DNA from: Rhodospirillales bacterium 69-11
GTDB lineage: Bacteria > Pseudomonadota > Alphaproteobacteria > Acetobacterales > Acetobacteraceae
Assembly: GCA_001898425.1 (NCBI GenBank)
Contig: MKTV01000115.1
Span: forward strand, 1 to 32,916
Length of the DNA stretch: 32,916 nucleotides
Direction of reading: 5' to 3'
Of the stretch, positions 24,227 to 32,916 are shown one piece after another (position 1 is the first letter of the stretch; every line of letters begins with the position of its first letter). A program made the translations under genes and the position numbers. The notes beneath the pieces were generated by a model. That model was not told the origin of the DNA. It ran no database searches and saw only the letters and a list, made by a program, of their open reading frames with translations.

Positions 24227-25708
24227 ATGGCGACCCTCACCCTGCGCGCGGTCGGCTTCACCGCCGCCCGTCCCCTGTTCTCCAATCTGTCCCTGGTCAT
24301 CGGCGAGGCCGACCGGATCGGCCTCGTGGCCGGCAACGGGGCCGGGAAGACCACCTTGCTCCGGTGCCTCCATGGCACGCTCGCGCCCAGTGCCGGCGCG
24401 ATCACCCGCTCACGTGGCCTGCGGACCGCGCTCGTCGCGCAGGACCTGCCGGACCGGCTGCTGGCGCTCACCTTCGCGGAGGCGGTGCATCGCGCGCTCG
24501 CGCCGGAGGTGCGCGGCAGCGAGGGCTGGCGGGCGGATTGCGTGCTGGACGAGCTTGCGGTCCCGCCCGTGCTGCGGGAGCGGCCGGTGGCGGCGCTGAG
24601 CGGCGGGTGGCAACGCATCGTGCTGCTGGCCCGCGCGATGGTGCAGGACCCGGACCTGCTGCTGCTGGACGAGCCAACCAACCACCTGGACCTGGAGGCG
24701 ATCGAGCGGCTCGAGACCTGGCTGACCGGCCCGGCGCGGCGGCTGCCGCTGGTGGTGGCGAGCCATGACCGCGCGTTCCTCGACCGCTGCACCAACCGGA
24801 CGCTGTTCCTGCATCCGGACGGGTGTCGGCTCTACACGCAGCCCTACGGACGGGCGCGTGCCTTGCTGGAGGCGGACGCGACCGCGGAGGCGACCCGGCA
24901 GGCGCGGGATGCGAAGGAGGCGGCGCGGCTGCGCCGCAGCGCGCAGGAACTGCGCAACATCGGTATCAACAGCCGCAGCGATGCGGCGCAGGTGAAGTCG
25001 GCGCAGCTGGCCACCCGAGCGGATAGGCTGGAAGCGGGGTTGGAGCGCCGGTCTGGGGTGCGGCCGGGGGAGATCCGGCTCGTCGCGCGGGAGAGCCACG
25101 TCCCGCATCTGGTACGGCTCCAGGACGTGACGGTCACCACGCCGGCGGGCGCGCCGCTGATCCGCATCCCGCGCCTGGACATCGCGCGGGGGGACCGCGT
25201 CGTGCTGCGCGGGCGCAACGGGGTCGGCAAGTCCCTGCTGCTGCGGCTGCTGCTGCGTGCCGCGCAGGAGGACGTGCCGGGGATCCGCATCGGCGGGTCG
25301 GTGGTGGTGGGGTGGATCGACCAGCACATGGCCCAGCTTCCGCCGGACGCGACGCCGTTCGGCGTGGTCGCGGCGCAGGGGCGGCTGCCCGACCAGCGCG
25401 TGCGTGCGCTGCTCGCGGGGGCCGGGATCGCCGTGGAGCAGCAGCCGCGCCCGATCGACCGGCTCTCCCCGGGGCAGCGCGCGCGTCTCGGCCTGCTGGT
25501 GCTGCGGCTGCAGGCGCCGAACCTGTACCTGCTGGACGAGCCGACCAATCATCTCGACATCCCCGGCCAGGAGGCGCTGGAGCGCGAGCTCGCCGCGGGC
25601 GGCGCGACGTGCGTGCTGGTGTCGCACGACCGCCGCTTCGTGGAGGCGGTGGGCACGCGCTTCCTGCACATCGAGGGCGGGATGCTGCGGGAGGAGGATC
25701 AGGGCTGA
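24227..25708 (+). CDS. ABC-F family ATPase
   Basis: This 493-residue soluble protein has two ABC nucleotide-binding domains and no membrane part, as in ABC-F proteins that act on ribosomes. Domain 1 has Walker A GNGAGKTT (36-43), signature LSGGW and Walker B LLLLDEPTNHLD. The charged linker runs from about residue 200 to 290 (RQARDAKEAARLRR). Domain 2 has Walker A GRNGVGKS, an unusual signature LSPGQ, and LYLLDEPTNHLD. Translation factors (Uup, EttA) and antibiotic-resistance (ARE) ABC-Fs share this form, and it cannot be assigned to a subtype. The 331-bp region before it has a promoter and a leader-like ORF. The start codon has only a weak ribosome site. Confidence 0.93.
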   Translation: MATLTLRAVGFTAARPLFSNLSLVIGEADRIGLVAGNGAGKTTLLRCLHGTLAPSAGAITRSRGLRTALVAQDLPDRLLALTFAEAVHRALAPEVRGSEGWRADCVLDELAVPPVLRERPVAALSGGWQRIVLLARAMVQDPDLLLLDEPTNHLDLEAIERLETWLTGPARRLPLVVASHDRAFLDRCTNRTLFLHPDGCRLYTQPYGRARALLEADATAEATRQARDAKEAARLRRSAQELRNIGINSRSDAAQVKSAQLATRADRLEAGLERRSGVRPGEIRLVARESHVPHLVRLQDVTVTTPAGAPLIRIPRLDIARGDRVVLRGRNGVGKSLLLRLLLRAAQEDVPGIRIGGSVVVGWIDQHMAQLPPDATPFGVVAAQGRLPDQRVRALLAGAGIAVEQQPRPIDRLSPGQRARLGLLVLRLQAPNLYLLDEPTNHLDIPGQEALERELAAGGATCVLVSHDRRFVEAVGTRFLHIEGGMLREEDQG

Positions 25709-25718
25709 CCGGTGTGTG

Positions 25719-25742
25719 GCGGCAGCGAGATCGATCTGCCGC
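25719..25742. terminator. Hairpin between convergent ABC-F and Nudix genes
   Basis: GCGGCAG (25719-25725) and CTGCCGC (25736-25742) pair perfectly over a 10-base loop containing GATCGATC. Its place in a 55-bp gap between convergent stops suits a bidirectional terminator. Confidence 0.5.
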
Positions 25743-25763
25743 AACCATGATGCGGGACGCGGC

Positions 25764-26195
25764 CTACCCCACCAGCGTCCGCGCGATGGCGATGACGCGG
25801 TGCGCCTCGCTCCACAGCGCGTAGGGCTCCAGCGCATCCATCGGCGCCCAGGCGACCTCGCTCACGTCGGAGCCGGCGATCGGCTCGCCCGCCTCCCAGC
25901 GCGCCGCGAAGTCGAGGATCGTGTAGTGGAACTGGACCTGCCCGTCGGCATCGCGGCGGATCGTGTCCACATAGGCCGCGAAGTGCAGCGGGCCCACGGT
26001 CAGGCCGGTTTCTTCGGCGAGTTCGCGGCGGGCGGCGTCCTCACAGGTTTCGCCCAGATCTTGCGCGCCCCCCGGCAGCGTCCATGTGCCGACATTGGGC
26101 GGCTTGCCGCGGCGGCACAGCAGCACGTGGTCGCCGCGGATCACCACGATCCCGATGCCGACGAAGGGCCGTTTCGGATATTCGCGGTCGGTCAC
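25764..26195 (-). CDS. Nudix hydrolase
   Basis: This 143-residue hydrolase acts on nucleoside-diphosphate-type substrates. The Nudix box is complete (GGAQDLGETCEDAARRELAE then ETG). The N-terminal VGIGIVVIRGDHVLLCRRGK and PNVGTWTLPGG region is typical of the MutT/ADP-ribose-type fold. GTG 26195 was chosen because it overlaps the stop of the DUF4340 gene as GTGA, which couples its translation to the transporter operon; the longer open frame is low-complexity. It is the last gene of that operon. Its substrate is unknown, and any link to transport is inferred only from the overlap. Confidence 0.9.
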   Translation of the reverse strand: MTDREYPKRPFVGIGIVVIRGDHVLLCRRGKPPNVGTWTLPGGAQDLGETCEDAARRELAEETGLTVGPLHFAAYVDTIRRDADGQVQFHYTILDFAARWEAGEPIAGSDVSEVAWAPMDALEPYALWSEAHRVIAIARTLVG

Positions 26196-27325
26196 GGCTT
26201 GGCGGGAGCGGCCGGCGTCGCCTCCGAACCGGCAGCCGGGGCGGTGGCCGCGCGCGGCTGCCCGGATGAGGGTGGGGACGGTGCGCCGGCGTCTTTGCCG
26301 CCGCCCGCCTCCGCCGCCTCGGGCTTGGCCTCCAGATCGGCGAGCCGCGGCACCAGCGCCTTCTCCTTCCAACTGCCGAACTGGAACGTCCACCCGGCCA
26401 GACGGGACCGCAGCCGGTCGGCTTCGGCCTTGGCGGCGCCGTCGCCCGCGACCGCGAAGCGGACCCAGATATCCTTGTCACCCTGATACACGGTCGCCGT
26501 CAGCGCCAGCCCGTCCGTCGTGGTGAACACCGCTCGGCCGGATTCGGGCCCGACCGGCGCGGTGTCCGGCTGCACGTCCTGGAAGGCCAGCAGCTCGAGC
26601 GCGCGCGAGACGTCCTCGACGCGGTAGGATTCCAGCTTGCCGTGGTCGGCCGGCTTCACGACGGTGATCTTGTCCCCCTGGCGCGCCAGCTCGATCGTGT
26701 CCGCGCCATGCTGCGCCACCACCGTCGCGATCCGCGCGTGGTCGATGTTCATCACGTCCCGGTCGAACCACAGCGTGGGTTCGGCGTCGACCTGCAGGCT
26801 GCCCTCGGCAAGCCAGGTCTGGTCCTGGTCGGGCCGGCGCACGTAGACCTGGTCCGGCACGTTCCCCTGGGTGCGCACGCGGCGATGGCCCACGATCACG
26901 GCGACCAGCGGCTTGCCGGCGGAATCGAGCACGCGCAGCAGGTTCGAGTTGGAGGTCGGGCTGGCCGGATCCTCCACCCCGAGGCGCGGAAACTGCGCGG
27001 GGTCGCTGGTGCGCGGCTCGACCAGCCGCAACTCGGTCAGCGCCGTCAGCATGCCGCGCAGCTTCGGCTCCTGCACCCGGTAGCCGGCGCGGTCGGCGAG
27101 CCCCCAGGTGCCGTCCGGCCGCTTGTCGATCTCCATCGTCTTGCCCTGGTGCTCCACCTCGACCTTCGTCGCGTGCTGCAGCCGCGGCGCGAGATCGGGG
27201 AACATCAGCTTGCCGGCATCCACCGCGACCTGCTCGTGCGGGGTGGTGGCGACGCCGAAATACCAGCCGCCGGCCAGCGCGACGACGCCGCAGGCAACGA
27301 GGATGGCGAGCGTGCGGGTTCTCAT
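26192..27325 (-). CDS. DUF4340 domain protein of a GldAFG-like operon
   Basis: This 377-residue membrane-anchored protein has an N-terminal hydrophobic helix (LAILVACGVVALAGGWYFGV) and then a periplasmic DUF4340 region. The repeated-fold pattern includes VEVEHQGKTMEIDKRPDGTW and TIELARQGDKITVVKPADHG. The C-terminus (about 330-377) is a low-complexity Ala/Pro/Gly tail. It overlaps the GldG-like gene by 4 bp (ATGA) and the Nudix gene by 4 bp (GTGA). DUF4340 proteins regularly follow GldG-type genes. A structural role at the periplasmic face of the transporter is inferred. Confidence 0.88.
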   Translation of the reverse strand: MRTRTLAILVACGVVALAGGWYFGVATTPHEQVAVDAGKLMFPDLAPRLQHATKVEVEHQGKTMEIDKRPDGTWGLADRAGYRVQEPKLRGMLTALTELRLVEPRTSDPAQFPRLGVEDPASPTSNSNLLRVLDSAGKPLVAVIVGHRRVRTQGNVPDQVYVRRPDQDQTWLAEGSLQVDAEPTLWFDRDVMNIDHARIATVVAQHGADTIELARQGDKITVVKPADHGKLESYRVEDVSRALELLAFQDVQPDTAPVGPESGRAVFTTTDGLALTATVYQGDKDIWVRFAVAGDGAAKAEADRLRSRLAGWTFQFGSWKEKALVPRLADLEAKPEAAEAGGGKDAGAPSPPSSGQPRAATAPAAGSEATPAAPAKP

Positions 27326-29217
27326 GCGCGGGCCCTCGCGCGACGGCGCCGTCGCACCACGCCAAGGCCGATCGCGACCAGGCTGAGCACGGCGGGCACC
27401 AGGACGATGTCGAAGATCTGCAACTGCGTGCGCAGGCGGGAAATGTCGCGGTTCAGCTCGAGCTGCACCGCGCGCAGCTTCTGTCGCGTGTCCACGACGT
27501 CCTTGCGGGCGGCATCGATCGCGGCGCGCTGTTCGGGGGTGATGACGGCATCCGCCTTCTTGTCGTCGCCGCCGGAGCGCAGCGAGCGGAGCTGCTTCTC
27601 CACCTCGTCCAGATGCGCCTGCAGCGCCTGCTCGGTCTGGCGGAACCGCGCTTCGGCCTGGGCCTGCATCTCGTTCACCAGGACGAAGGGCCGGTTGGTG
27701 TCGCCGCGGGCGCGCAGCCCGATCAGCGCATCGCCGCCGGCGAGCGTGCCGACCAGGTTGGCGACGAACGGCCCGTTGTCGGAGAAGGGCGTTGCGGTCT
27801 GCTGGCCGAAGAAATCGGCGATCCGCACCCAGAACCGGTCGGCCAGGATGTCGGAATCCGCGACCACGACCATGTTGGCGGGCTGATCCGTCTGCGCCTT
27901 GTAGGCGGGGAAGTCGGCCGGCCGCGTCTTGCCCGCGGGTTCGGGCGGCGGGCCGGTGAAGGCGGATTTCAGCACTCCGTGCACGCGCGCGGCGATCACG
28001 CGCGGGCCGCCTTCGGGCTTGAAGCCGGCGAGCAGCTTGGCCGGGTCGGGCGTCTTCACCTGGTCGACGCCGATCACGGCGGACTGGTCGTCGCTCGACA
28101 GCAGCGGCGTGAAGTCGATCTTCGCGTCGGGCGCCTTCTGCAGGAAGCCTGCGGAGGCGACCGTGACCTGCTGCAGGTCGGCCGTGGCGGGGTCGTCGTG
28201 GTTCAGCCCGTCACGGATGTTGAACCAGGGCACGTAGCTGACCGCCTGCGGCCGCTCCCCGGTGCCGCGCACCCGCCAGGCACCGGTCAGGTCGCCGACC
28301 ACCTTGGTCGGATCGAACCGGATGCCCCAGGCGTCGAACAGCTTCTTCAGGTCCGAGTGCGTGTCGGTCGGCGGCATGCCGCCCTGGGACTGGGTGGCGG
28401 CCAGCGCCTCGCTCCAGGGATCGACCATGACCATCAGCCGGCCGCCGCGCATCACGAACTGGTCGATCGCATACAGCGTCGCGTCGGACAGGTCCCGCGC
28501 CTCGGCCACCAGCAGAACCTGGACGTCGGGCGGGATCACCTGCGCGTCGGTCGCGATGGTGCGCACCTGGTTGGTCTGGCGCAGCAGCATGGAAGCGGCA
28601 TAAGGCTGGCCCTGCGGTCCCTGGCCGCGCGTCATCATCAAGGTCCGCGGATCGCCGTCCAGCGGCAGCGACGACATCACCCCGATCACCGGGCGCTTCG
28701 GGTTGGACAGCTCGTAGACCAGCTTGGTCAGGTCGTATTCAAGGAACCGCTCCCGCTCCGGCTGGAAGAACGGGATGGTGCGCTCGTCATCCTCGAGATT
28801 GGTGCCGGCGAGGCCGAACCAGACCTGCACCCCGCCCTGGTCGAGCGGCACGCCCTGCAGCCCGTAGGCCATGGCGCGGTCCTCGGTGTCGCTGAACGGT
28901 TCGGGGTCGTAGAACTCGAGCTTGATCTTGCCGTTCGACAGCGCCGCGTAGTTCTGCAGCACCTCGCGCACATGGTCGGCGTAGCTGCCATAGACCGGCA
29001 CCGTGGCACCCAGCTGCCGCGAGTAGAACAGCCGCAGCGTGATCGGCTCCTTCAGCTCCGACAGCACCTTCTTCGTGCCGGGCGAGAGCGTGTAGATCCG
29101 GTTCTGCGTGAGGTCGACATGGGTATTCGCGAGGCGGGCATCCGCGAACAGGTTGATGCCGATGACGATCGCGGCGACCGCGATGACGCCGATGACGGAG
29201 GTCCAGAGGCGGCGCAT
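27322..29217 (-). CDS. GldG-like ABC transporter auxiliary protein
   Basis: This 631-residue protein has an N-terminal anchor (VIGVIAVAAIVIGINLFAD) and a large periplasmic domain. The family start DLTQNRIYTLSPGTKKVLSE is clear, with the GldG-type core KLVYELSNPKRPVIGVMSSL and FVMRGGRLMVMVDPWSEA. A coiled-coil-like charged stretch (about 520-600) precedes a C-terminal transmembrane helix (FDIVLVPAVLSLVAIGLGVV) with a basic tail. It overlaps the permease gene as TGATG and the DUF4340 gene as ATGA. GldG is known from Bacteroidetes gliding machinery, but such operons are widespread in non-gliding alphaproteobacteria, and the cargo is unknown. Confidence 0.9.
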   Translation of the reverse strand: MRRLWTSVIGVIAVAAIVIGINLFADARLANTHVDLTQNRIYTLSPGTKKVLSELKEPITLRLFYSRQLGATVPVYGSYADHVREVLQNYAALSNGKIKLEFYDPEPFSDTEDRAMAYGLQGVPLDQGGVQVWFGLAGTNLEDDERTIPFFQPERERFLEYDLTKLVYELSNPKRPVIGVMSSLPLDGDPRTLMMTRGQGPQGQPYAASMLLRQTNQVRTIATDAQVIPPDVQVLLVAEARDLSDATLYAIDQFVMRGGRLMVMVDPWSEALAATQSQGGMPPTDTHSDLKKLFDAWGIRFDPTKVVGDLTGAWRVRGTGERPQAVSYVPWFNIRDGLNHDDPATADLQQVTVASAGFLQKAPDAKIDFTPLLSSDDQSAVIGVDQVKTPDPAKLLAGFKPEGGPRVIAARVHGVLKSAFTGPPPEPAGKTRPADFPAYKAQTDQPANMVVVADSDILADRFWVRIADFFGQQTATPFSDNGPFVANLVGTLAGGDALIGLRARGDTNRPFVLVNEMQAQAEARFRQTEQALQAHLDEVEKQLRSLRSGGDDKKADAVITPEQRAAIDAARKDVVDTRQKLRAVQLELNRDISRLRTQLQIFDIVLVPAVLSLVAIGLGVVRRRRRARARA

Positions 29218-29948
29218 CAGTCGGCCTTCCGCTGCTCGACCAGCACCGTGTTCAGGTAGAGCCAGAACCCGATGAAGGTCGCGAAGAAGATCAGGTCACG
29301 CAGCGACACCACGCCACGGGTGAAGTCCTGGAACCGCTCGAGGATCGCGATGCGGCGCGCGATCGTCGCCAGGATCGGCGTGTTGCGGGACAGGAACTCG
29401 GTCACCAGCGGGTAGGAGGCGACGGCGAAGACGAAGCAGACCGCGACCGCGAGCACGAAGGCGATCACCTGGTTGCGTGTCGCGGCCGAGAGCGCGGAGC
29501 CGATCGCGAGGAAGGCGCCCGCGACCAGCAGCCCGCCGACATAGCCCGACGCGATCACGCCGTTGTCCGGGTTGCCCAGCAGGTTGACGGTGATGACGAA
29601 GGGGAAGGTCAGCGCGAGCGCGATGGCGCAGAACGCCCAGGCGGCAAGAAACTTCCCCAGCACCGCCTGGGTCTGCGTGATCGGCAGGGTCAGCAGCAGC
29701 TCGATCGTGCCGAGGCGCCGTTCCTCCGCCCAGAGCCGCATGGTGATCGCCGGGATCAGCAGCAGGAACACCCAGGGCAGGAAGGAGAAGAAGGGCTGCA
29801 GGTCGGCCTGGCCACGCTCGAAGAAGCTGCCGAGGTTGAAGGTGAGCGTGCCCTGCAGCACGAGGAAGATCACGATGAACACGGTCGCGACCGGGGTCGC
29901 GAAATAGGCGGCGAGTTCGCGGCCGGCGATCGTCAGGGTCGTGCGCAT
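29217..29948 (-). CDS. ABC-2 type permease (GldF-like)
   Basis: This 243-residue inner-membrane permease has six hydrophobic segments. ATG 29948 gives the N-terminus MRTTLTIAGRELAAYFATPV, where RELAAYFATP is typical of GldF/NosY-type ABC-2 permeases. The central part has MRLWAEERRLGTIELLLTLP, the coupling region, followed by GKFLAAWAFCAIALAL. It follows the ATPase stop by 2 bp and overlaps the GldG start by 1 bp. The open frame extends far upstream only as shadow of the ATPase gene. It would form the channel with the ATPase at 30712. Confidence 0.92.
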   Translation of the reverse strand: MRTTLTIAGRELAAYFATPVATVFIVIFLVLQGTLTFNLGSFFERGQADLQPFFSFLPWVFLLLIPAITMRLWAEERRLGTIELLLTLPITQTQAVLGKFLAAWAFCAIALALTFPFVITVNLLGNPDNGVIASGYVGGLLVAGAFLAIGSALSAATRNQVIAFVLAVAVCFVFAVASYPLVTEFLSRNTPILATIARRIAILERFQDFTRGVVSLRDLIFFATFIGFWLYLNTVLVEQRKAD

Positions 29949-29950
29949 GG

Positions 29951-30712
29951 TCAGGCGGCGGCCGGGAGGGTGAGTTGGCGGAACACGTCGTCGAGCTTGC
30001 CCGAGGGGTGCCGCGCCTGCAGCGCCGCCGGCGTCTCGTCGGCGACCACGCGGCCGTTGGCAATGACGATGGCGCGCGTGCAGACCGCGTCCACCTCCTC
30101 CAGGATATGGGTGGAGATGACGATCGCCTTCTCGGCGCGCATGTCCTGGATCAGGGTGCGGACCTCGTGTTTCTGGTTCGGGTCGAGGCCGTCGGTCGGC
30201 TCGTCGAGCACGAGCACCGGCGGGTCGTGCAGCAGCGCCTGGGCGAGGCCGACGCGGCGCTTGAACCCCTTGGAGAGCGTTTCGACCGGCTGCAGCCGCA
30301 CGCCGTCGAGCCGGGTCAGGCCGAGGGCGCGGTCGACGCGTTCGTCCAGCGTGTCGCCCCGGAAGCCGCGCACCTTGGCGCAGAAGCGCAGGAAGGCGGT
30401 GACGGTCATTTCCGGGTAGGTGGGCGCGCCTTCGGGCAGGAAGCCCAGGGCGCGGCGGGCGGCGACCGAGTTCATCTGCACGTCGTGGCCGCAGATGCGC
30501 GCGGTGCCCGCGGTCGGGATCATGAACCCGGCGAGCATGCGCATGGTGGTGGACTTGCCGGCCCCGTTCGGGCCGAGAAAGCCGAGGACTTCGCCGCGCG
30601 CGACCTGGAAGGACACGTCGTCCACGGCGGTGAAGGTGCCGAAGCGTTTGGTCAGGCCCTGGATCTCGATCAGAGCAGGCTCGATCCGGGCCGGCTGGCT
30701 GGCGGCAGACAC
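29951..30712 (-). CDS. ABC transporter ATPase (GldA-like)
   Basis: This 253-residue ATPase is the first gene of the five-gene operon. GTG 30712 follows a GGGAGAG ribosome site. Walker A is GPNGAGKST, the signature is the atypical LSKGFKRR, and Walker B is VLVLDEPTDGLDPNQ. The H-loop is visible in ISTHILEE. LSKGF in place of LSGGQ is usual for ABC-2 exporters of the GldA/NosF type. It is tightly followed by the ABC-2 permease. The substrate is unknown. Confidence 0.93.
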   Translation of the reverse strand: MSAASQPARIEPALIEIQGLTKRFGTFTAVDDVSFQVARGEVLGFLGPNGAGKSTTMRMLAGFMIPTAGTARICGHDVQMNSVAARRALGFLPEGAPTYPEMTVTAFLRFCAKVRGFRGDTLDERVDRALGLTRLDGVRLQPVETLSKGFKRRVGLAQALLHDPPVLVLDEPTDGLDPNQKHEVRTLIQDMRAEKAIVISTHILEEVDAVCTRAIVIANGRVVADETPAALQARHPSGKLDDVFRQLTLPAAA

Positions 30713-30933
30713 GTTGCGCTCTCCCGTTCTCCCCCGTCGGCCGGGGGGAATAACGCAAACGGGAGGGGATGCAAGCCGCGTTGGGAGAGATGACAGAGGC
30801 TTAACGGGCGGGAGAGGCGGGAGGGGAGGGTGCGGTTTCCGGGTGGGGTCGCGTTCTTCGGCGCGTCCGCTTCGGCGGTGCGTCCGCTCCGCGGGGGCCG
30901 TGCTGGCGGCTGGAGCTTTGATTCAGCACAGAG

Positions 30934-30960
30934 TTGAGGCGAGTGAGGGAGGACACAGAG
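30934..30960 (-). repeat. Inverted repeat, left arm
   Basis: Read on the minus strand, this arm contains GTGTCCTCCCTCACTCG. It matches the plus-strand arm at 31277-31306 except for three substitutions and a 1-base gap over about 27 bases. Confidence 0.7.
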
Positions 30961-31168
30961 GGACCGGACGTCGTCGTGGTCGTTCGGGACGGGCGCGAGT
31001 CCGCGGTGCATCCGGTGCTTGTTCCGCCTTCGGCACGTACCGGCCGGCCACACACGGAAAGAGGCTGAAGGCGACCCCCGGGCGAGCGTGCACCGGCGCG
31101 AAGCGCGCAATGATCGATGCGTCGAGGCGCTTGCCGCCGCGTGCCGGAGCCCCGATCCGTGTGCCCGC

Positions 31169-31216
31169 GGGTGCGGGTGCGGGTGCGGGTGCGGGTGCGG
31201 GTGCGGTTGCGGGTGC
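31169..31216 (+). repeat. GGGTGC hexamer tandem array, eight units
   Basis: Eight consecutive 6-base units run from 31169 to 31216. Seven are exactly GGGTGC and one is GGTTGC (31205-31210). The period of six keeps any reading frame open and gives only low-complexity dipeptides, so a coding role is unlikely. It lies between the two arms of the inverted repeat. Confidence 0.9.
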
Positions 31217-31276
31217 CGCCGGACGCGCGCACGTCGCTGATCCTGGAGGGGCTCACTGGCCTTGGGCTGGTCTGGC

Positions 31277-31306
31277 TCTCTCCGTGTCCTCTCTCACTCG
31301 TCTTCA
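31277..31306 (+). repeat. Inverted repeat, right arm
   Basis: CTCTCCGTGTCCTCTCTCAC and the following CGTCTTCAA pair with the arm at 30934-30960. Similar GTGTCCTC-containing sequences are widely seen between genes in bacteria, so it may be a dispersed repeat rather than a local structure. Confidence 0.7.
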
Positions 31307-31389
31307 AACGATGGCCGGCCATCACGGTGGGCGGTGAGCTCCGGTGCGGCCACTCGCCTCCCACGCGTGTCGCGCCCGTCCGCTTTGGA

Positions 31390-31416
31390 GCGGCACCCGC
31401 ACGGACGGGGCGCCGC
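31390..31416 (-). terminator. Hairpin after enolase
   Basis: GCGGCACCC (31390-31398) pairs with GGGCGCCGC (31408-31416), eight of nine bases plus a G-T pair, with a 9-base loop. It begins a few bases after the enolase stop on the minus strand and has no T-tract. Confidence 0.45.
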
Positions 31417-31422
31417 CCGGGC

Positions 31423-32916
<1,494 letters not shown>

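Larger units (their letters stand above)
30713..31422. other. Repeat-rich intergenic region of 710 bp
   Basis: This region lies between enolase and the ABC operon, and I support no gene in it. It contains an inverted repeat pair (30934-30960 and 31277-31306), a GGGTGC tandem array (31169-31216), short irregular repeats around 30850-30895 rich in CGTCCGCTYCG, and a hairpin after enolase (31390-31416). The open frames here look like GC-rich shadow. Confidence 0.55.

Noticed and set aside
31169-31216. Coding repeat of Val-Arg or Arg-Thr dipeptides
   Set aside because: Open frames here arise from the period of six alone; there is no start signal, domain or codon bias.

Overview
The window is 32.9 kb of very GC-rich DNA from a Gram-negative bacterium. 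Several things point to an alphaproteobacterium, most likely Rhodospirillales/Acetobacteraceae: the codon usage, a Zur-type operator, an FNR/FixK-type box, Tat-exported sulfite dehydrogenase, a GT9 (heptosyltransferase-type) glycosyltransferase, and short palindromic intergenic repeats of the alphaproteobacterial kind. The genus cannot be fixed from the sequence alone. Both ends carry the same 47-bp sequence in inverted orientation, so this may be a whole contig broken at a repeated element.

Layout. (1) 1-453: repeat DNA with no convincing complete gene. (2) 454-4323: a peptide/nickel-type ABC importer with a permease, a fused permease-ATPase and a second ATPase, but no adjacent binding protein. 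A diverged intergenic repeat lies inside and again just after this operon. (3) 4324-6505: an island of visibly lower GC with a DUF262 (DGQQR) gene overlapping a HEPN-nuclease-like gene. The HEPN R-x4-H motif is read only after a frameshift. (4) 6506-10597: a CaiB/BaiF CoA-transferase, a 25-residue membrane microprotein, a zinc-binding lipocalin-unrelated periplasmic protein of the ZnuA/TroA family next to a Zur box, a YgjP/M48-like metallopeptidase and a GT9 glycosyltransferase. (5) 10889-16262: a GAF-PAS-GGDEF-EAL protein, an acyl-CoA dehydrogenase, and an MBL/beta-CASP RNA-nuclease-like protein preceded by an FNR/FixK-like box. (6) 16596-20491: an unnamed membrane protein, the SorA-SorB sulfite dehydrogenase pair and an outer-membrane barrel-like protein. 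(7) 20531-25708: uvrC, folB with a FolM-like reductase, and an ABC-F ATPase with a promoter and a 27-codon upstream ORF. (8) 25764-30712 (minus strand): a tightly coupled operon of ATPase, ABC-2 permease, GldG-like protein, DUF4340 protein and Nudix hydrolase. (9) 30713-32916: repeat-rich DNA, enolase, then a 21-bp tandem repeat and the terminal inverted repeat.

Most of the window is ordinary chromosomal housekeeping and transport. The most unusual part is the low-GC DUF262-HEPN cassette, which looks like a horizontally acquired defence or toxin-type module whose nuclease gene is apparently frameshifted. Secondary points of interest are the tiny membrane protein, the leader-ORF arrangement before the ABC-F gene, the Nudix gene translationally coupled to a GldAFG-like transporter, and the several families of short repeats. 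No tRNA, rRNA, CRISPR array or intact insertion sequence was seen.
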